From: Thermus sp. LT1-2-5
Lineage (GTDB): Bacteria > Deinococcota > Deinococci > Deinococcales > Thermaceae
DNA: 64,000 bases
Direction of reading: 5' to 3'
Assembly (NCBI RefSeq): GCF_040363165.1
Contig: NZ_BSRG01000001.1
Span: forward strand, 124,001-188,000
Of this stretch, positions 1-10,006 are shown in pieces (position 1 is the stretch's first letter; every line of letters begins with the position of its first letter). Under the pieces are notes generated by a model. The model was not told where the DNA came from. It saw only the letters and a list, made by a program, of their open reading frames with translations, and did no database searches. Made by a program: the position numbers and the translations under genes.

Positions 1-717
1 CGCCACCCGCCTGGCCTCCGCCTCCTCCGGGCCCTTTCCCAGGAGGAGGAGGCGGGCCTTGGCCTTAGGGCGCACCTTGGCGAAGGCCCGCACGATGTCC
101 GGCACCCGCTTGATGGGCCGGAAGTTGGAGGCGTGCACCAAAAGCCACTCCCCCTCCTCGGCGTAAAGCCTCTTGCGTTCCGGGCGCGGGTAAAAGCGCT
201 CGGGGTCCACGGCGTTGTGGATCACCGTGGGCCTCACGCCAAAGGCCTTTTCCGTCTCCCGGGCCAAGGCCTGGCTCACGGCGGTGGTGGCCTTGGCCGC
301 CCGGAGGGCCCGCTTGGTGGGGCCGTGGAAGGCGGGGTCCATGCCCAAGACGGACACGTCCGTGCCGTGGAGGGTGTGGACCACGGGAAAGCCCTCGCCG
401 AAGGCCAGGAGGCTTGCGGCGGCGTGGGGGATGGCGTAGTGGGTGTGCACAAGGTCCAGCTCCAACCGCTTGGCCTCCCGCTCCAAGGTCCCGGCCAGGG
501 ACAGGGTGTAGAGGGGCCCGGGGAAGACGGGGTAGAAGGGGAGGTCCACGGGGACGAAGGCCACGGGGCTTTCCTTGGGCAGGCGGAAGGGGCGCTCCGT
601 GGCGAAGAGGTAGACCCGGTGGCCCATCCGGGCCAGGCGGTGGGCCAGCTCCGTGGCCACGATGCCGCTTCCCCCCAGGCCCGGATAGGCCACGAGGCCG
701 AGCCTAAGCGCCCTCAC
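1..717 (-). CDS. bshA: BshA-like GT4 glycosyltransferase, 3' end cut by window edge
   Basis: Glycosyltransferase family 4, probably N-acetyl-alpha-D-glucosaminyl L-malate synthase, the first step of bacillithiol synthesis in the cytoplasm (UDP-GlcNAc + L-malate). About 239 residues are visible. The N-terminus has the nucleotide-sugar glycine motif GLGGSGIVATEL, then HTHYAIPHAA near residue 95 and, near the edge, HASNFRPIKRVPDIVRAF, close to the BshA-type HISNFRxVKR segment. The start is GTG at 717, chosen because AAGGAGG lies about 9 nt upstream. It lies downstream of the lptF-like gene on the same strand with a 56-nt gap. The C-terminal donor-binding half is outside the window, so another GT4 specificity remains possible. 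Confidence 0.75.
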   Translation of the reverse strand, partial: MRALRLGLVAYPGLGGSGIVATELAHRLARMGHRVYLFATERPFRLPKESPVAFVPVDLPFYPVFPGPLYTLSLAGTLEREAKRLELDLVHTHYAIPHAAASLLAFGEGFPVVHTLHGTDVSVLGMDPAFHGPTKRALRAAKATTAVSQALARETEKAFGVRPTVIHNAVDPERFYPRPERKRLYAEEGEWLLVHASNFRPIKRVPDIVRAFAKVRPKAKARLLLLGKGPEEAEARRVA

Positions 718-773
718 CCGGCGCGCCCTCCTTTTCCTTGCCGTGCCGGACTAAAAGGGACCATGCCCCAAGT

Positions 774-1880
774 CTAGCGTAGGGCCCGTGCCCCCAAGGC
801 GAGGAAGAGGAGGTTAGCCCCCCAAGCCCCAAACTCGGGGGGCAAAGCCCCGATCCCCGCCAGGGAGCGCCCGAGGAAAAAGGCCCCGTAGTAGGCCAGG
901 GCCAGGACCACGCTCATCCCCAGGGCGAGCCCCGTGCTCCTCCCGTAGCGCAGGGCCATGGCCGCGGCCAGGAGGACCAGGACCAGGTTGGCGAGGGGCA
1001 AGGCCAGCTTGGAGTGGAACTCCAGCCGGGCGCGCCAGCGCTCCACGGGGGCCAAGAAGGGGTCCCGCGCCTTCTTCCAGGCTTCGGAAAGGCTGTCCTG
1101 GCCAAAGCTAAAGGTGTCGGCGTAATCGGCGATGGCCCGGGCCCGGGAAAGGTCGGACTCCACCTCCAAAAGGGGCCCTTGGCTTACCACCTGGAAGACG
1201 CGGCGCACCTGGCCCAGGAGGTCCTTCGCTCCTTCCAGGCCCGGCACCGCCTTAAAGTCCACCCGGTAGTAGCGGTAGTTTTCTAGGGTGATGACCTTGC
1301 CCTCCCACCGGCCCCGCTCGGCGAAGAGGAAGGTACCTTCTTCCCCCTGGAAGGCGCTGATCCTCACCTGGAGCATCTCCTTGGTCTGCCAGTCAAAGCC
1401 CTCGAAGTAGAGGCTTTTCCCCTTGCCGATGGGGATCTGGAGCCCCACGAGCCGGTGAAGCCCCGCCCCTTGGGTGTGGATCTCGTCCCACCAGGCCACC
1501 CGCACCCGCTCGTTGGAGTGGGGCACCACGTACTCCTGCAGGTAAAGGGCCACGCCCGAGAGCACCCCCCCCACCACCAGGAGGGGCAGGGCGGCCCGGT
1601 GGAGGGGAATGCCCCCCGAAAGGAGGGCAAACTGGGCCCCTTCCGCCGAGAGCCGGCCAAAAACCAGAACCGTGGTTACCACGGTGGCGATGGGAAAAAC
1701 CTGGACCAAAACCCCGGGCACGTGGTAGGAGAGCCAGCGAAGGACCTTTACAAGGGGCACCCCTTCCAGCCACCGGGCTCCGGCGTAGAAGAACCCGAAA
1801 AGGTACACAGCGGTGAGAAAGGCCAGGGCCAGGAGGAGGACGGGAAGGCTTTCCCTCAGGACGTAGCGGTAAAGGGTCAT
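774..1880 (-). CDS. LptF/LptG (YjgP/YjgQ) family permease
   Basis: 368-residue inner-membrane protein of the LptF/LptG family. In Gram-negative bacteria this family forms the membrane part of the Lpt transporter that moves lipopolysaccharide toward the outer membrane. Hydrophobic segments lie near residues 12-35, 50-80 and 95-115, then a periplasmic beta-rich domain of about 150 residues, then three C-terminal helices (about 290-365), the family's usual layout. Its ATG overlaps the stop of the upstream LptC/A-like gene by ATGA, so the two are probably co-translated. Thermus lacks canonical LPS, so the cargo here is unknown; a glycolipid is an inference. Confidence 0.85.
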   Translation of the reverse strand: MTLYRYVLRESLPVLLLALAFLTAVYLFGFFYAGARWLEGVPLVKVLRWLSYHVPGVLVQVFPIATVVTTVLVFGRLSAEGAQFALLSGGIPLHRAALPLLVVGGVLSGVALYLQEYVVPHSNERVRVAWWDEIHTQGAGLHRLVGLQIPIGKGKSLYFEGFDWQTKEMLQVRISAFQGEEGTFLFAERGRWEGKVITLENYRYYRVDFKAVPGLEGAKDLLGQVRRVFQVVSQGPLLEVESDLSRARAIADYADTFSFGQDSLSEAWKKARDPFLAPVERWRARLEFHSKLALPLANLVLVLLAAAMALRYGRSTGLALGMSVVLALAYYGAFFLGRSLAGIGALPPEFGAWGANLLFLALGARALR

Positions 1881-2497
1881 GGGAGGCGGCTGGCGAAGGC
1901 AACCAGGCGCAAAGCGCCCTCGGGCACCTTGGTAGAGGCTAGGACCTTTCCTCCTTGAAAGCGGAGGTGGAGCCGGGCGGAGGCCCCCTGTCCCCTGAGG
2001 GTGGCTTTACCCTCCTGGTAGGTGAAGCTTCCCAAGGCCAAGGCTTCCCGCCCTTTGAGGTCCACCACCAGGGTTTCCGCCTGGAGTTTGGGGCTATCCG
2101 CCTGGACCTTACCCTTCAGGACCACCACGTCCTCGGCGAAGAGGGCGAGGGCCCTTTCCGCCCGGAGGCCCTTGAAGTCGGCGTTGGCGAAGACCAGGCC
2201 TTGGAAGCGAGCTTCCTGCTTGGGGATGTCGTGTTCCATGCTTTGGGCTTGGAAGGTTTCTTTGCCGGAAAGGAGCTCCACCCCCTTGGCCCGTACGAAG
2301 CTCCCCTCTTTGTACTCGATGTAGCTCCCCTTGAGGCGGAGGCCGTTTTCGTTGTCCACCAGGATGCCCCCCTGGGGAAGGGTGGTGACGCCCGTTTCTA
2401 GGTTCACCCGCTGGGGTCCTGCTGGCTCCACGCTAAAGGTGGCGAAGCGGGCTGCCAGGGCGAGGCCGAGAAAAAGGGGGATAAGAAGTCCTCTCAT
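1877..2497 (-). CDS. exported LptC/LptA (OstA)-like protein
   Basis: About 206 residues with an N-terminal signal segment and then beta-rich sequence, with short repeated strands such as GILVDNENGLRLKG and VVVLKGKVQADSPKLQAETLVVDLKG. This resembles the beta-taco fold of LptA/LptC/OstA proteins that carry lipid across the periplasm. It directly precedes an LptF/G-like gene with ATGA overlap, which supports an Lpt-type role. A GTG at 2506 could add three codons, but a TAAAGT box ends 7 nt before the ATG at 2497, so I take 2497 as a leaderless start. The family call rests on composition and neighbourhood, not on a catalytic motif. Confidence 0.65.
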   Translation of the reverse strand: MRGLLIPLFLGLALAARFATFSVEPAGPQRVNLETGVTTLPQGGILVDNENGLRLKGSYIEYKEGSFVRAKGVELLSGKETFQAQSMEHDIPKQEARFQGLVFANADFKGLRAERALALFAEDVVVLKGKVQADSPKLQAETLVVDLKGREALALGSFTYQEGKATLRGQGASARLHLRFQGGKVLASTKVPEGALRLVAFASRLP

Positions 2498-2504
2498 GGG
2501 GAGC

Positions 2505-2510
2505 ACTTTA
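2505..2510 (-). promoter_or_regulatory. -10 box for the LptC-like gene (leaderless)
   Basis: TAAAGT on the minus strand, 7 nt before the ATG at 2497, with no ribosome binding site between. It decides the start against the in-frame GTG at 2506, which lies inside the box region. Confidence 0.5.
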
Positions 2511-2549
2511 TCCCATTTCCCTTAGCGCCACGTTAGCCGGGGGTTTTGG

Positions 2550-2555
2550 TAGAGT
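2550..2555 (+). promoter_or_regulatory. -10 box for the O-antigen-ligase-like gene
   Basis: TAGAGT followed by 7 nt and the GTG at 2563. Together with the divergent box at 2505-2510 it gives a compact two-way promoter between the LptC-like and ligase-like genes. Confidence 0.5.
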
Positions 2556-2562
2556 TTAGGCC

Positions 2563-3993
2563 GTGCGCTTCCTGCCCTTCGGCTTAGCCCTTGCGCCCCT
2601 TGTTCCCTTCCTGGCCTGGCTAGCTCCCCTTTTCCTGCTAGAGCTTCGCTTCCTACCCCGGGTTGCCCTTTGGCTCCTTTTGGCCTACGCTTTGTCCCTT
2701 CTCCTTCCCGCCCTCTTTGCCCCCGAGCCCCTAGCCCTTCCCTTGGCCCTTTTCCGCCTCCTTTACGCGCTTGGGCTCGTGGGGGCGGGGGTGGCGTTGG
2801 GAAGGCGTTTTTCCGGCCGGGCCTTGGCTCCCTTGGGGGTGGGTCTCCTTTTCCTCTACCTCACCGCCTTCGCCGCCACCTACTGGGCCTACGGGGACAA
2901 GGCGGTGGAGGTGCGCCTCATGCACCCTTTTCATAGCCCCGTGGGGCTTGGGCTCATGGGAACGGTGGGGGTGTTCCTGGCCCTTTACGTGCGCTATCCT
3001 TGGCCCTTTCGCCTCCTTCTGGGGCTTTTGGGAGGGGCTGTTCTCCTGCTTTCGGGAAGCCGGGGGGGGATGCTGGGCCTCCTCCTTGGGGGGGCGGGGG
3101 GGCTTCTCTTCCGGGGCCGGGGGCTTTGGGCCTTGGGGCTTGCGGGGCTCCTCTTCTTCGCCGCGGCTTTCTTGGACACCCCGGTGACGGAGCGGTTTTT
3201 CCAGGGGCACCTTTCCGGGCGGGAGGGCCTATGGTTTAGGGCCTACGAGGTGTACGCCGCCCACCCCTGGACCGGGGTGGGGCCGTACCTCTTGGGGGAT
3301 TACCTCAAGGGGGTGCTTTTTGGCGATTGCTTCCTCTTTCCCCTCCTCGAGGCCAAGGGCCTCCGTTGCCCCGAGGCCTTGGCCCCCTTGGGGGGTCTAT
3401 GGACCTTCGCCCACAACCACCTCCTCCACGCCCTGGGGGAAAGCGGGGTGGGGGGAGCCTTGGGGCTTGTCCTTTTGGTGGGGGGCTTCCTCGCCGCCGC
3501 CTGGGGGGAGGGGCTTCTCTTTTCCCTTCTCCTGGCCTACGTGGCCATGGGGATGGTGGACAACCCCTTTAGCGTGCCAAGCCCCTTCCGTGGGGAAATC
3601 TTCTTCCTGGCGGGGGGCATCGCCCTTTCCCGCCGTGCGCCGGGACCCGCCGCCTTGGGCCTGGCTGGGGGGGTTACCCTGCTATGGGCCTTGCCCTTTT
3701 TCTACCTGGCCTTAGCGCCCTTACCGCCAGCGCCCCGCCTCCTCTACGCCGCCTTGGGCCGGGAGGGTGGGGTGGTGCGGTTCGAGGCGGGGGAAGGGTA
3801 TAGGGCCCAGGTGTGGCTTTGCGCCAAGGGGTGCCGCCGGGTGGGGTGGGAATGGGATGGGGGCCAGTCCATCGCCTTCCGCCTTCCCGAGGATTTGGAG
3901 CCCGGGACCTACCGCTTGCGGGTCCTCCTCTTCGCCCCAGGGCGCCTGGCGCAACGGCCGGTTTACCTGTTGGAGCGGGAGGTGGTGCGGTGA
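2563..3993 (+). CDS. O-antigen ligase/polymerase (WaaL-like) family membrane protein
   Basis: 476 residues with about ten hydrophobic segments. A large loop after the mid-protein helices contains the acidic/aromatic stretch typical of the O-antigen ligase/polymerase family (around residues 210-300, with GVGPYLLGDYL and FAHNHLLHALGESG). The FAHN-x-x-L-H segment matches the conserved HNxxL region of this family. The product probably attaches or polymerises surface glycans on the outer face of the inner membrane. The C-terminal 100 residues are a soluble beta-rich tail. The start is GTG with a leaderless-type -10 box. The next gene starts inside its stop (GTGA). Confidence 0.75.
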   Translation: MRFLPFGLALAPLVPFLAWLAPLFLLELRFLPRVALWLLLAYALSLLLPALFAPEPLALPLALFRLLYALGLVGAGVALGRRFSGRALAPLGVGLLFLYLTAFAATYWAYGDKAVEVRLMHPFHSPVGLGLMGTVGVFLALYVRYPWPFRLLLGLLGGAVLLLSGSRGGMLGLLLGGAGGLLFRGRGLWALGLAGLLFFAAAFLDTPVTERFFQGHLSGREGLWFRAYEVYAAHPWTGVGPYLLGDYLKGVLFGDCFLFPLLEAKGLRCPEALAPLGGLWTFAHNHLLHALGESGVGGALGLVLLVGGFLAAAWGEGLLFSLLLAYVAMGMVDNPFSVPSPFRGEIFFLAGGIALSRRAPGPAALGLAGGVTLLWALPFFYLALAPLPPAPRLLYAALGREGGVVRFEAGEGYRAQVWLCAKGCRRVGWEWDGGQSIAFRLPEDLEPGTYRLRVLLFAPGRLAQRPVYLLEREVVR

Positions 3994-4412
3994 GGTGGGC
4001 GTGGGTTTTGGGAGGGGTGGGGCTTCTGACGGCGTTCCTCCTGGCGGTTAGCGCCTTGCCCCGGGCCTTCCGCCCTGGGGGCGTGCCCCTGGCGCCCTGC
4101 CGGGCGGGCCCCTTGCCGGAGCGGGCGGAACTGTGGACCACGGGGGCGGTGGAGCTTCCCGTGTGCCGCCCCGCCACCTTGGTCCTGGACCTCGAGGGCA
4201 CCCCCGCCCGGGGTAAAGGGCCCCACACCCTGGTGGTGGAGGGGGAACGGGTGCTCTGGGAGGGGGAAGTGTTGGGCCGGCGTACCCTCCAGGTGAAGGT
4301 TTCGGGCCAGGCCATGACGGCCCTGGTCTTCGCCGATGACCTCTACCTGCCCCCTGAGGACCGGAACCTCTTCCTGCGGGGGCTTAGGGTGGTGCCTGAG
4401 GGCAGGCGGTAG
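3990..4412 (+). CDS. membrane-anchored hypothetical protein
   Basis: 140 residues, unrecognised. GTG at 3990 overlaps the stop of the WaaL-like gene (GTGA), so translation is likely coupled. An N-terminal hydrophobic segment (about residues 5-22) is followed by a soluble, probably extracytoplasmic beta-rich domain (ELPVCRPATLVLDLEG, HTLVVEGERVLWEGEVLG). This resembles a small carbohydrate-binding or jelly-roll domain, but no motif proves it. Its 3' end overlaps the convergent nitrilase-like gene by 70 nt. The role is probably tied to the preceding surface-glycan protein. Confidence 0.7.
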   Translation: MRWAWVLGGVGLLTAFLLAVSALPRAFRPGGVPLAPCRAGPLPERAELWTTGAVELPVCRPATLVLDLEGTPARGKGPHTLVVEGERVLWEGEVLGRRTLQVKVSGQAMTALVFADDLYLPPEDRNLFLRGLRVVPEGRR

Positions 4413-5104
4413 GCTTCCTCTCGCCGATGGTGGAGGAGGGGATAGCGGGCCCGGTAGGCCTCGAGGAAGCTCCAGTCCGGTTCGGCCAGGAGGAGGCCCT
4501 CCTCCTCCCTCCGGCCCAGCACCCGCCCGTCTGGCCCTAGGAAGAGGCTGGGGCTTCCCGTGTCCGCCCGGCTGGCCAGGAAGAGGTAGGCCTGGTTCTC
4601 CGCCGCCCGGGCCCGGGCCAGGACCTCCATGAGCTCGGCGTAGGCCCCCGGCCAGGCGGCGCCCACCAGGAAGCCTTGGGCCCCCAGGAGGGCGTAGGTG
4701 CGGAAGAGCTCGGGGAAGTCCAGGTCGTAGCAGAGGGCAAGGCCGAAGGTGCGGCCCTCGTGGAGGAGGGGCACGGGACCTTCCCCTGGGCGGAGCCCCT
4801 CGTCCCCCTCCTCCCCCGGCGTCCGGTAGAGGTGGACCTTGGCGTAGGCGGGGCCTTGGGGGAAGACCTGGAGGCGGTTCTGCCCTTGGTGAAGAAGGCC
4901 CGCCGCCACCCTGAGGCCCGCTTCCCCCGCCAGTGCCTCCAGGGCCTGGGTCAGGTCCGGCGCCGCCCGCTTGCCCAGGATGAGCTCGGGAAGGAGGAGA
5001 AGCCCCGCCCCCTCGGCCCGCGCCTCTTGGGCCAGGGGGCGGAGGACCTTTAGGAGTTCCTTCGGGCTATCCCGCTTAGCCAGGTGGGCCAGGGCGAGGC
5101 GCAT
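4343..5104 (-). CDS. carbon-nitrogen hydrolase (nitrilase superfamily)
   Basis: 253 residues, typical for the family. The catalytic triad is visible: Glu40 in LLPELILG, Lys89 in AKVHLYR, and Cys125 in ALCYDLDFPE. Such enzymes cleave amides or nitriles in the cytoplasm; omega-amidase or N-carbamoyl-amine hydrolase activities are possible and the substrate cannot be told. The ATG sits right after the stop of bioY (bases 5102-5107), so it is probably in the biotin-transporter transcription unit. The 3' end overlaps the convergent gene at 3990-4412 by 70 nt. Confidence 0.85.
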   Translation of the reverse strand: MRLALAHLAKRDSPKELLKVLRPLAQEARAEGAGLLLLPELILGKRAAPDLTQALEALAGEAGLRVAAGLLHQGQNRLQVFPQGPAYAKVHLYRTPGEEGDEGLRPGEGPVPLLHEGRTFGLALCYDLDFPELFRTYALLGAQGFLVGAAWPGAYAELMEVLARARAAENQAYLFLASRADTGSPSLFLGPDGRVLGRREEEGLLLAEPDWSFLEAYRARYPLLHHRREEAYRLPSGTTLSPRRKRFRSSGGR

Positions 5105-5710
5105 CTACCGCCGGCCCAGGAAGCGCCAGGCCGTGGGCAGGAGCAAGGCCGCCAGCACCGCTTTCACTAGGTCCCCGGGGATGAAGGGGAAAAGCCCCAT
5201 GGCCAAGAGCCCCCCTACCCCCGTGAACTTGTCCACCCCCATAAGCCAGGCCCCAAGCCAAGGAAGCCCCACCAGGTAGAGGAGGGCGTTCCCCAGGAGC
5301 ATGGCGAGGAGGGTACCGAGGAAACTGCGGTCCAGGCCGAACCGCTCCACCAAAAACCCCACAAGTCCCGCCGCCAAGGGGAAGGCCAGGAGGAACCCCC
5401 CCGTGGGCCCCAGGATTTTGGCCACCCCCCCCGTGCCCCCGGCGAAGACGGGAAGGCCCATGGCCCCTTCCAGGAGGTAGGCCAAGAGGGCCAGGAAGCC
5501 GAGCCGGCTCCCCAGGGCCGCCCCCACCAGGAGGATGCCCAGGGTCTGGAGGGTGAGGGGCACCGGGGTGAAGGGGAGGGGGATGGCCACCTGGGCGGTG
5601 AGGGCCACGAAGAGGCTTCCCGCCAGGATGAGGCTTAGGTCGCGGGCCAGGGTGCGCCTGGGCCACAGGGTCTTAGCCAAAGGGGTGTACGCCAGAGCTT
5701 CAGTCTTCAT
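5105..5710 (-). CDS. bioY: BioY, biotin transporter substrate-binding component
   Basis: About 201 residues with six hydrophobic helices and the BioY signature region IPLPFTPVPLTLQTLGILL near the N-terminus, followed by GxxxG-rich helices. BioY is the S-component of the ECF biotin transporter, or works alone. The start is ATG at 5710, preceded by GAGGAGG at about 8 nt; an upstream in-frame codon at 5731 would lie inside the operator. No EcfA/T genes adjoin. The promoter overlaps a BirA-like operator, so repression by biotin is likely. Confidence 0.92.
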   Translation of the reverse strand: MKTEALAYTPLAKTLWPRRTLARDLSLILAGSLFVALTAQVAIPLPFTPVPLTLQTLGILLVGAALGSRLGFLALLAYLLEGAMGLPVFAGGTGGVAKILGPTGGFLLAFPLAAGLVGFLVERFGLDRSFLGTLLAMLLGNALLYLVGLPWLGAWLMGVDKFTGVGGLLAMGLFPFIPGDLVKAVLAALLLPTAWRFLGRR

Positions 5711-5724
5711 AGGTACCTCCTCGC

Positions 5725-5758
5725 TCGTCAACCAACCTATGCTATGAAAGGTTTACAT
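5725..5758 (-). promoter_or_regulatory. BirA-type biotin operator over the bioY promoter
   Basis: Imperfect inverted repeat TCGTCAACC, 16-nt spacer, GGTTTACAT. This fits the known biotin-operator consensus TTGTWAACC-N14-16-GGTTWACAA. A -35-like TTGACA lies at 5763-5758 on the minus strand and a TAGGTT/ATAGGT -10 falls within the right half-region. BirA-biotin bound here would block bioY transcription. BirA itself is not in the window. Confidence 0.7.
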
Positions 5759-5805
5759 GTCAAGGGTCTTACCTGTGTGGGTCAGGGTCCTTACGGATCC
5801 AGGGG

Positions 5806-5811
5806 TATACT
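5806..5811 (+). promoter_or_regulatory. -10 box upstream of gap
   Basis: TATACT about 85 nt before the gap start codon, the only good -10 in this gap; the -35 region is weak. A strong ribosome binding site AGGAGGTGA (about 5887-5895) precedes the ATG, so this is a leadered transcript, unlike many neighbours. Confidence 0.45.
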
Positions 5812-5894
5812 GGAGCCGTGCCTTCTTTGCCTTGGCCTCCCAAGCCCTTTGCCTTGGGGTGGCAAGGGTGGAAGGGTTTCCATATAGGAGGTGA

Positions 5895-6893
<999 letters not shown>

Positions 6894-8063
6894 ATGCGCA
6901 CCCTGCGCGAGCTGGACCCCAGGGGGAAGCGGGTGTTGGTGCGGGTGGACTACAACGTCCCCATCCAAGACGGGGTGGTCCAGGACGAAACCCGCATCCA
7001 AGAAAGCCTCCCCACCCTGCGCCACCTCCTGGAAGGGGGGGCTTCCTTGGTCCTCCTCTCCCACCTGGGCCGGCCCAAGGGGCCTGACCCCAAGCATTCC
7101 CTGGCCCCCGTGGCCGAGGCCCTGGCCCGTTACCTTCCCGGGGTGCGCTTCCTTCCCCATAGCCCCGGTTCCGAGGAGGCCTTCCAGGCGGTGCGGGCCT
7201 TGGGGCCGGGGGAGGTGGCGGTATTGGAAAACGTCCGCTTTGAGCCGGGGGAGGAGAAGAACGACCCCGAGCTTGCCGCCCGCTACGCTAGGCTGGGGGA
7301 TGCCTTCGTTCTGGACGCCTTTGGGAGCGCCCACCGGGCCCACGCCAGCGTGGTGGGGGTGGCGCGGCTTCTGCCCGCCTACGCCGGCTTTCTCATGGAG
7401 AAGGAGGTGCGGGCGCTTTCCCGCCTCCTGCAAGACCCCGAGCGCCCCTACGCCGTGGTCCTGGGCGGGGCCAAGGTATCCGACAAGATCGGGGTGATCG
7501 AAAGCCTCCTGCCCCGCATCGACCGCCTGCTCATCGGGGGGGCCATGGCCTTTACCTTCCTCAAGGCTTTGGGGGGCGAGGTGGGGAAGAGCCTGGTGGA
7601 GGAGGACCGGCTGGACCTGGCCCGGGACCTCCTGGCCCGGGCGGAAAGCCTGGGCGTGAAGGTCCACCTGCCCTTGGACGTGGTGGCGGCGGAGAGCATA
7701 GCCCCTGGGGTGGCGACCCGGGTGTATCCCGCAGACGCCATCCCCGTGCCCTACATGGGCCTAGACATCGGCCCCAAGACCCAAGCCGCCTTCGCCGAGG
7801 CGCTAAATGGGGCGAAGACGGTGTTTTGGAACGGGCCCATGGGGGTCTTTGAGGTGCCGCCCTTTGACCAGGGGACCTTGAGCGTGGGCCGGGCCATTGC
7901 CGCCCTCGAGGGCGCCTTCACCGTGGTGGGCGGTGGGGACTCCGTGGCGGCGGTAAACCGCCTGGGGCTCAAGGAGCGCTTCAGCCACGTGTCCACCGGG
8001 GGTGGGGCGAGCCTGGAGTTCTTGGAGAAGGGCACCCTCCCCGGCATCGAGGTCCTGGAATAA
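6894..8063 (+). CDS. pgk: phosphoglycerate kinase
   Basis: 389 residues, the usual length. It transfers phosphate from 1,3-bisphosphoglycerate to ADP. The N-domain motifs RVDYNVP and LSHLGRPKG and the C-domain nucleotide-binding segments NGPMGVFE and GGGDSVAAV are present. Its ATG immediately follows the gap stop codon, so translation is coupled. A perfect 10-bp hairpin follows 12 nt downstream, separating it from tpiA. Confidence 0.98.
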   Translation: MRTLRELDPRGKRVLVRVDYNVPIQDGVVQDETRIQESLPTLRHLLEGGASLVLLSHLGRPKGPDPKHSLAPVAEALARYLPGVRFLPHSPGSEEAFQAVRALGPGEVAVLENVRFEPGEEKNDPELAARYARLGDAFVLDAFGSAHRAHASVVGVARLLPAYAGFLMEKEVRALSRLLQDPERPYAVVLGGAKVSDKIGVIESLLPRIDRLLIGGAMAFTFLKALGGEVGKSLVEEDRLDLARDLLARAESLGVKVHLPLDVVAAESIAPGVATRVYPADAIPVPYMGLDIGPKTQAAFAEALNGAKTVFWNGPMGVFEVPPFDQGTLSVGRAIAALEGAFTVVGGGDSVAAVNRLGLKERFSHVSTGGGASLEFLEKGTLPGIEVLE

Positions 8064-8075
8064 CCCCCTCTCCGC

Positions 8076-8107
8076 CCCGCCCCCCATGTGGGGGGCGGGA
8101 GTTTGTT
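8076..8107 (+). terminator. hairpin terminator after gap-pgk
   Basis: Perfect 10-bp stem CCCGCCCCCC / GGGGGGCGGG (8076-8085 with 8090-8099), loop ATGT, followed by AGTTTGTT. It probably ends or weakens the gap-pgk transcript before tpiA, which has its own -10 box immediately downstream. Confidence 0.7.
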
Positions 8108-8112
8108 AGGAT
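8107..8112 (+). promoter_or_regulatory. -10 box for tpiA (leaderless)
   Basis: TAGGAT followed by 6 nt and the tpiA ATG at 8119, with no ribosome binding site. It sits right behind the pgk terminator, so tpiA can be transcribed independently. Confidence 0.5.
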
Positions 8113-8118
8113 GGCCCC

Positions 8119-8871
<753 letters not shown>

Positions 8872-8881
8872 ACTCATAGTT

Positions 8882-10006
8882 ATGCAACTCCACCCCCGGA
8901 CCCAGGCGGCCAAGGAGAGCATCTTCCCCAAGATGAGCGCCCTGGCGCGGGAGCTGGGCGCCGTGAACCTGGGGCAGGGCTTCCCCTCCAACCCCCCGCC
9001 TCCTTTTTTGCTGGAGGCGGTGCGCAAGGCCTTGGGCACCCACGACCAGTATGCGCCCCCGGCGGGGCTTCCCGCCCTCAGGGAGGCCCTGGCGGAGGAG
9101 TTTGGCGTGGCCCCGGAGGGCGTGGTGGTGACCTCCGGGGCCACGGAAGCGCTTTATGTCCTCCTGCAGAGCCTTGTGGGGCCAGGGGAGGAGGTGGTGG
9201 TCCTGGAGCCCTTCTTTGACGTTTACCTCCCCGACGCCTTCTTGGCGGGGGCAACGGCGCGGCTTGTGCGCTTGGACCTGACCCCGGAGGGCTTCCGCCT
9301 GGACCTCGCTGCTTTGGAGAGGGCCATCACCTCGAGGACCCGGGCCATCCTCCTCAACACCCCCATGAACCCCACGGGCCTGGTCTTCGGGGAGGAGGCG
9401 CTTAGGGCCATCGCCGCCCTGGCCCGGAAGCACCAGCTCTTTTTGGTGTCGGACGAGGTTTACGATGAGCTCTACTTTGGGGAAAGGCCAAAGCGCCTGC
9501 GGGAATTCGCCCCCGAGCGCACCTTCACCGTGGGGAGTGCGGGGAAGCGCCTCGAGGCCACGGGCTACCGGGTGGGCTGGGTCGTGGGCCCCCCCGAGTA
9601 CGCCCCCACCCTGGCGGGTATGCGCCAGTGGACAAGCTTTTCCGCCCCTACCCCCCTGCAGGCGGGGGTGGCGGAGGCCTTGCGGGTGGCGCGGCGGGAA
9701 GGCTATTACGAGGCCTTGCGGGAAAGCTACCGCAGGCGGCGGGACCTCCTCTGGGAGGGCCTAAGGGCCTTGGGGCTTAGGGTTTACCTCCCTGAGGGCA
9801 CCTACTTCCTCATGGCCGAGCTATTTGGGTGGGAGGCCTTCGCCCTCCTGGAGGCGGCCCGGGTGGCCCTCATCCCCGCCTCCGCCTTCTACCGGGAGGA
9901 CCCGCCCCCGTACCTCTTCCGCTTCGCCTTCTGCAAAAGCGAGGAGGAGCTAATCCTCGCCCTAGAGCGGCTTGGGCGTGTGGTAAACTCCCCCCGTGAA
10001 GCTTAA
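8882..10006 (+). CDS. PLP-dependent class I aminotransferase, glutamine/kynurenine type
   Basis: 374 residues. Pyridoxal-phosphate residues are Asn163 in NTPMNPTG, Asp191 and Tyr194 in SDEVYDELY, and Schiff-base Lys222 in GSAGKRLEATGYRVGW. The sequence strongly resembles the Thermus glutamine aminotransferase (kynurenine-aminotransferase-like subgroup), which transfers amino groups between glutamine, aromatic amino acids or methionine and 2-oxoacids. Exact substrate preference is an inference. The leaderless-type start is at 8882. The 3' end overlaps the start of the E1 alpha gene by 11 nt. Confidence 0.88.
   Translation: MQLHPRTQAAKESIFPKMSALARELGAVNLGQGFPSNPPPPFLLEAVRKALGTHDQYAPPAGLPALREALAEEFGVAPEGVVVTSGATEALYVLLQSLVGPGEEVVVLEPFFDVYLPDAFLAGATARLVRLDLTPEGFRLDLAALERAITSRTRAILLNTPMNPTGLVFGEEALRAIAALARKHQLFLVSDEVYDELYFGERPKRLREFAPERTFTVGSAGKRLEATGYRVGWVVGPPEYAPTLAGMRQWTSFSAPTPLQAGVAEALRVARREGYYEALRESYRRRRDLLWEGLRALGLRVYLPEGTYFLMAELFGWEAFALLEAARVALIPASAFYREDPPPYLFRFAFCKSEEELILALERLGRVVNSPREA
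9984..9989 (+). promoter_or_regulatory. -10 box for E1 alpha inside the aminotransferase gene
   Basis: TAAACT followed by 6 nt and the GTG at 9996. The box lies within the last codons of the upstream gene, in a different frame, so E1 alpha/beta can be transcribed on its own. Confidence 0.5.
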
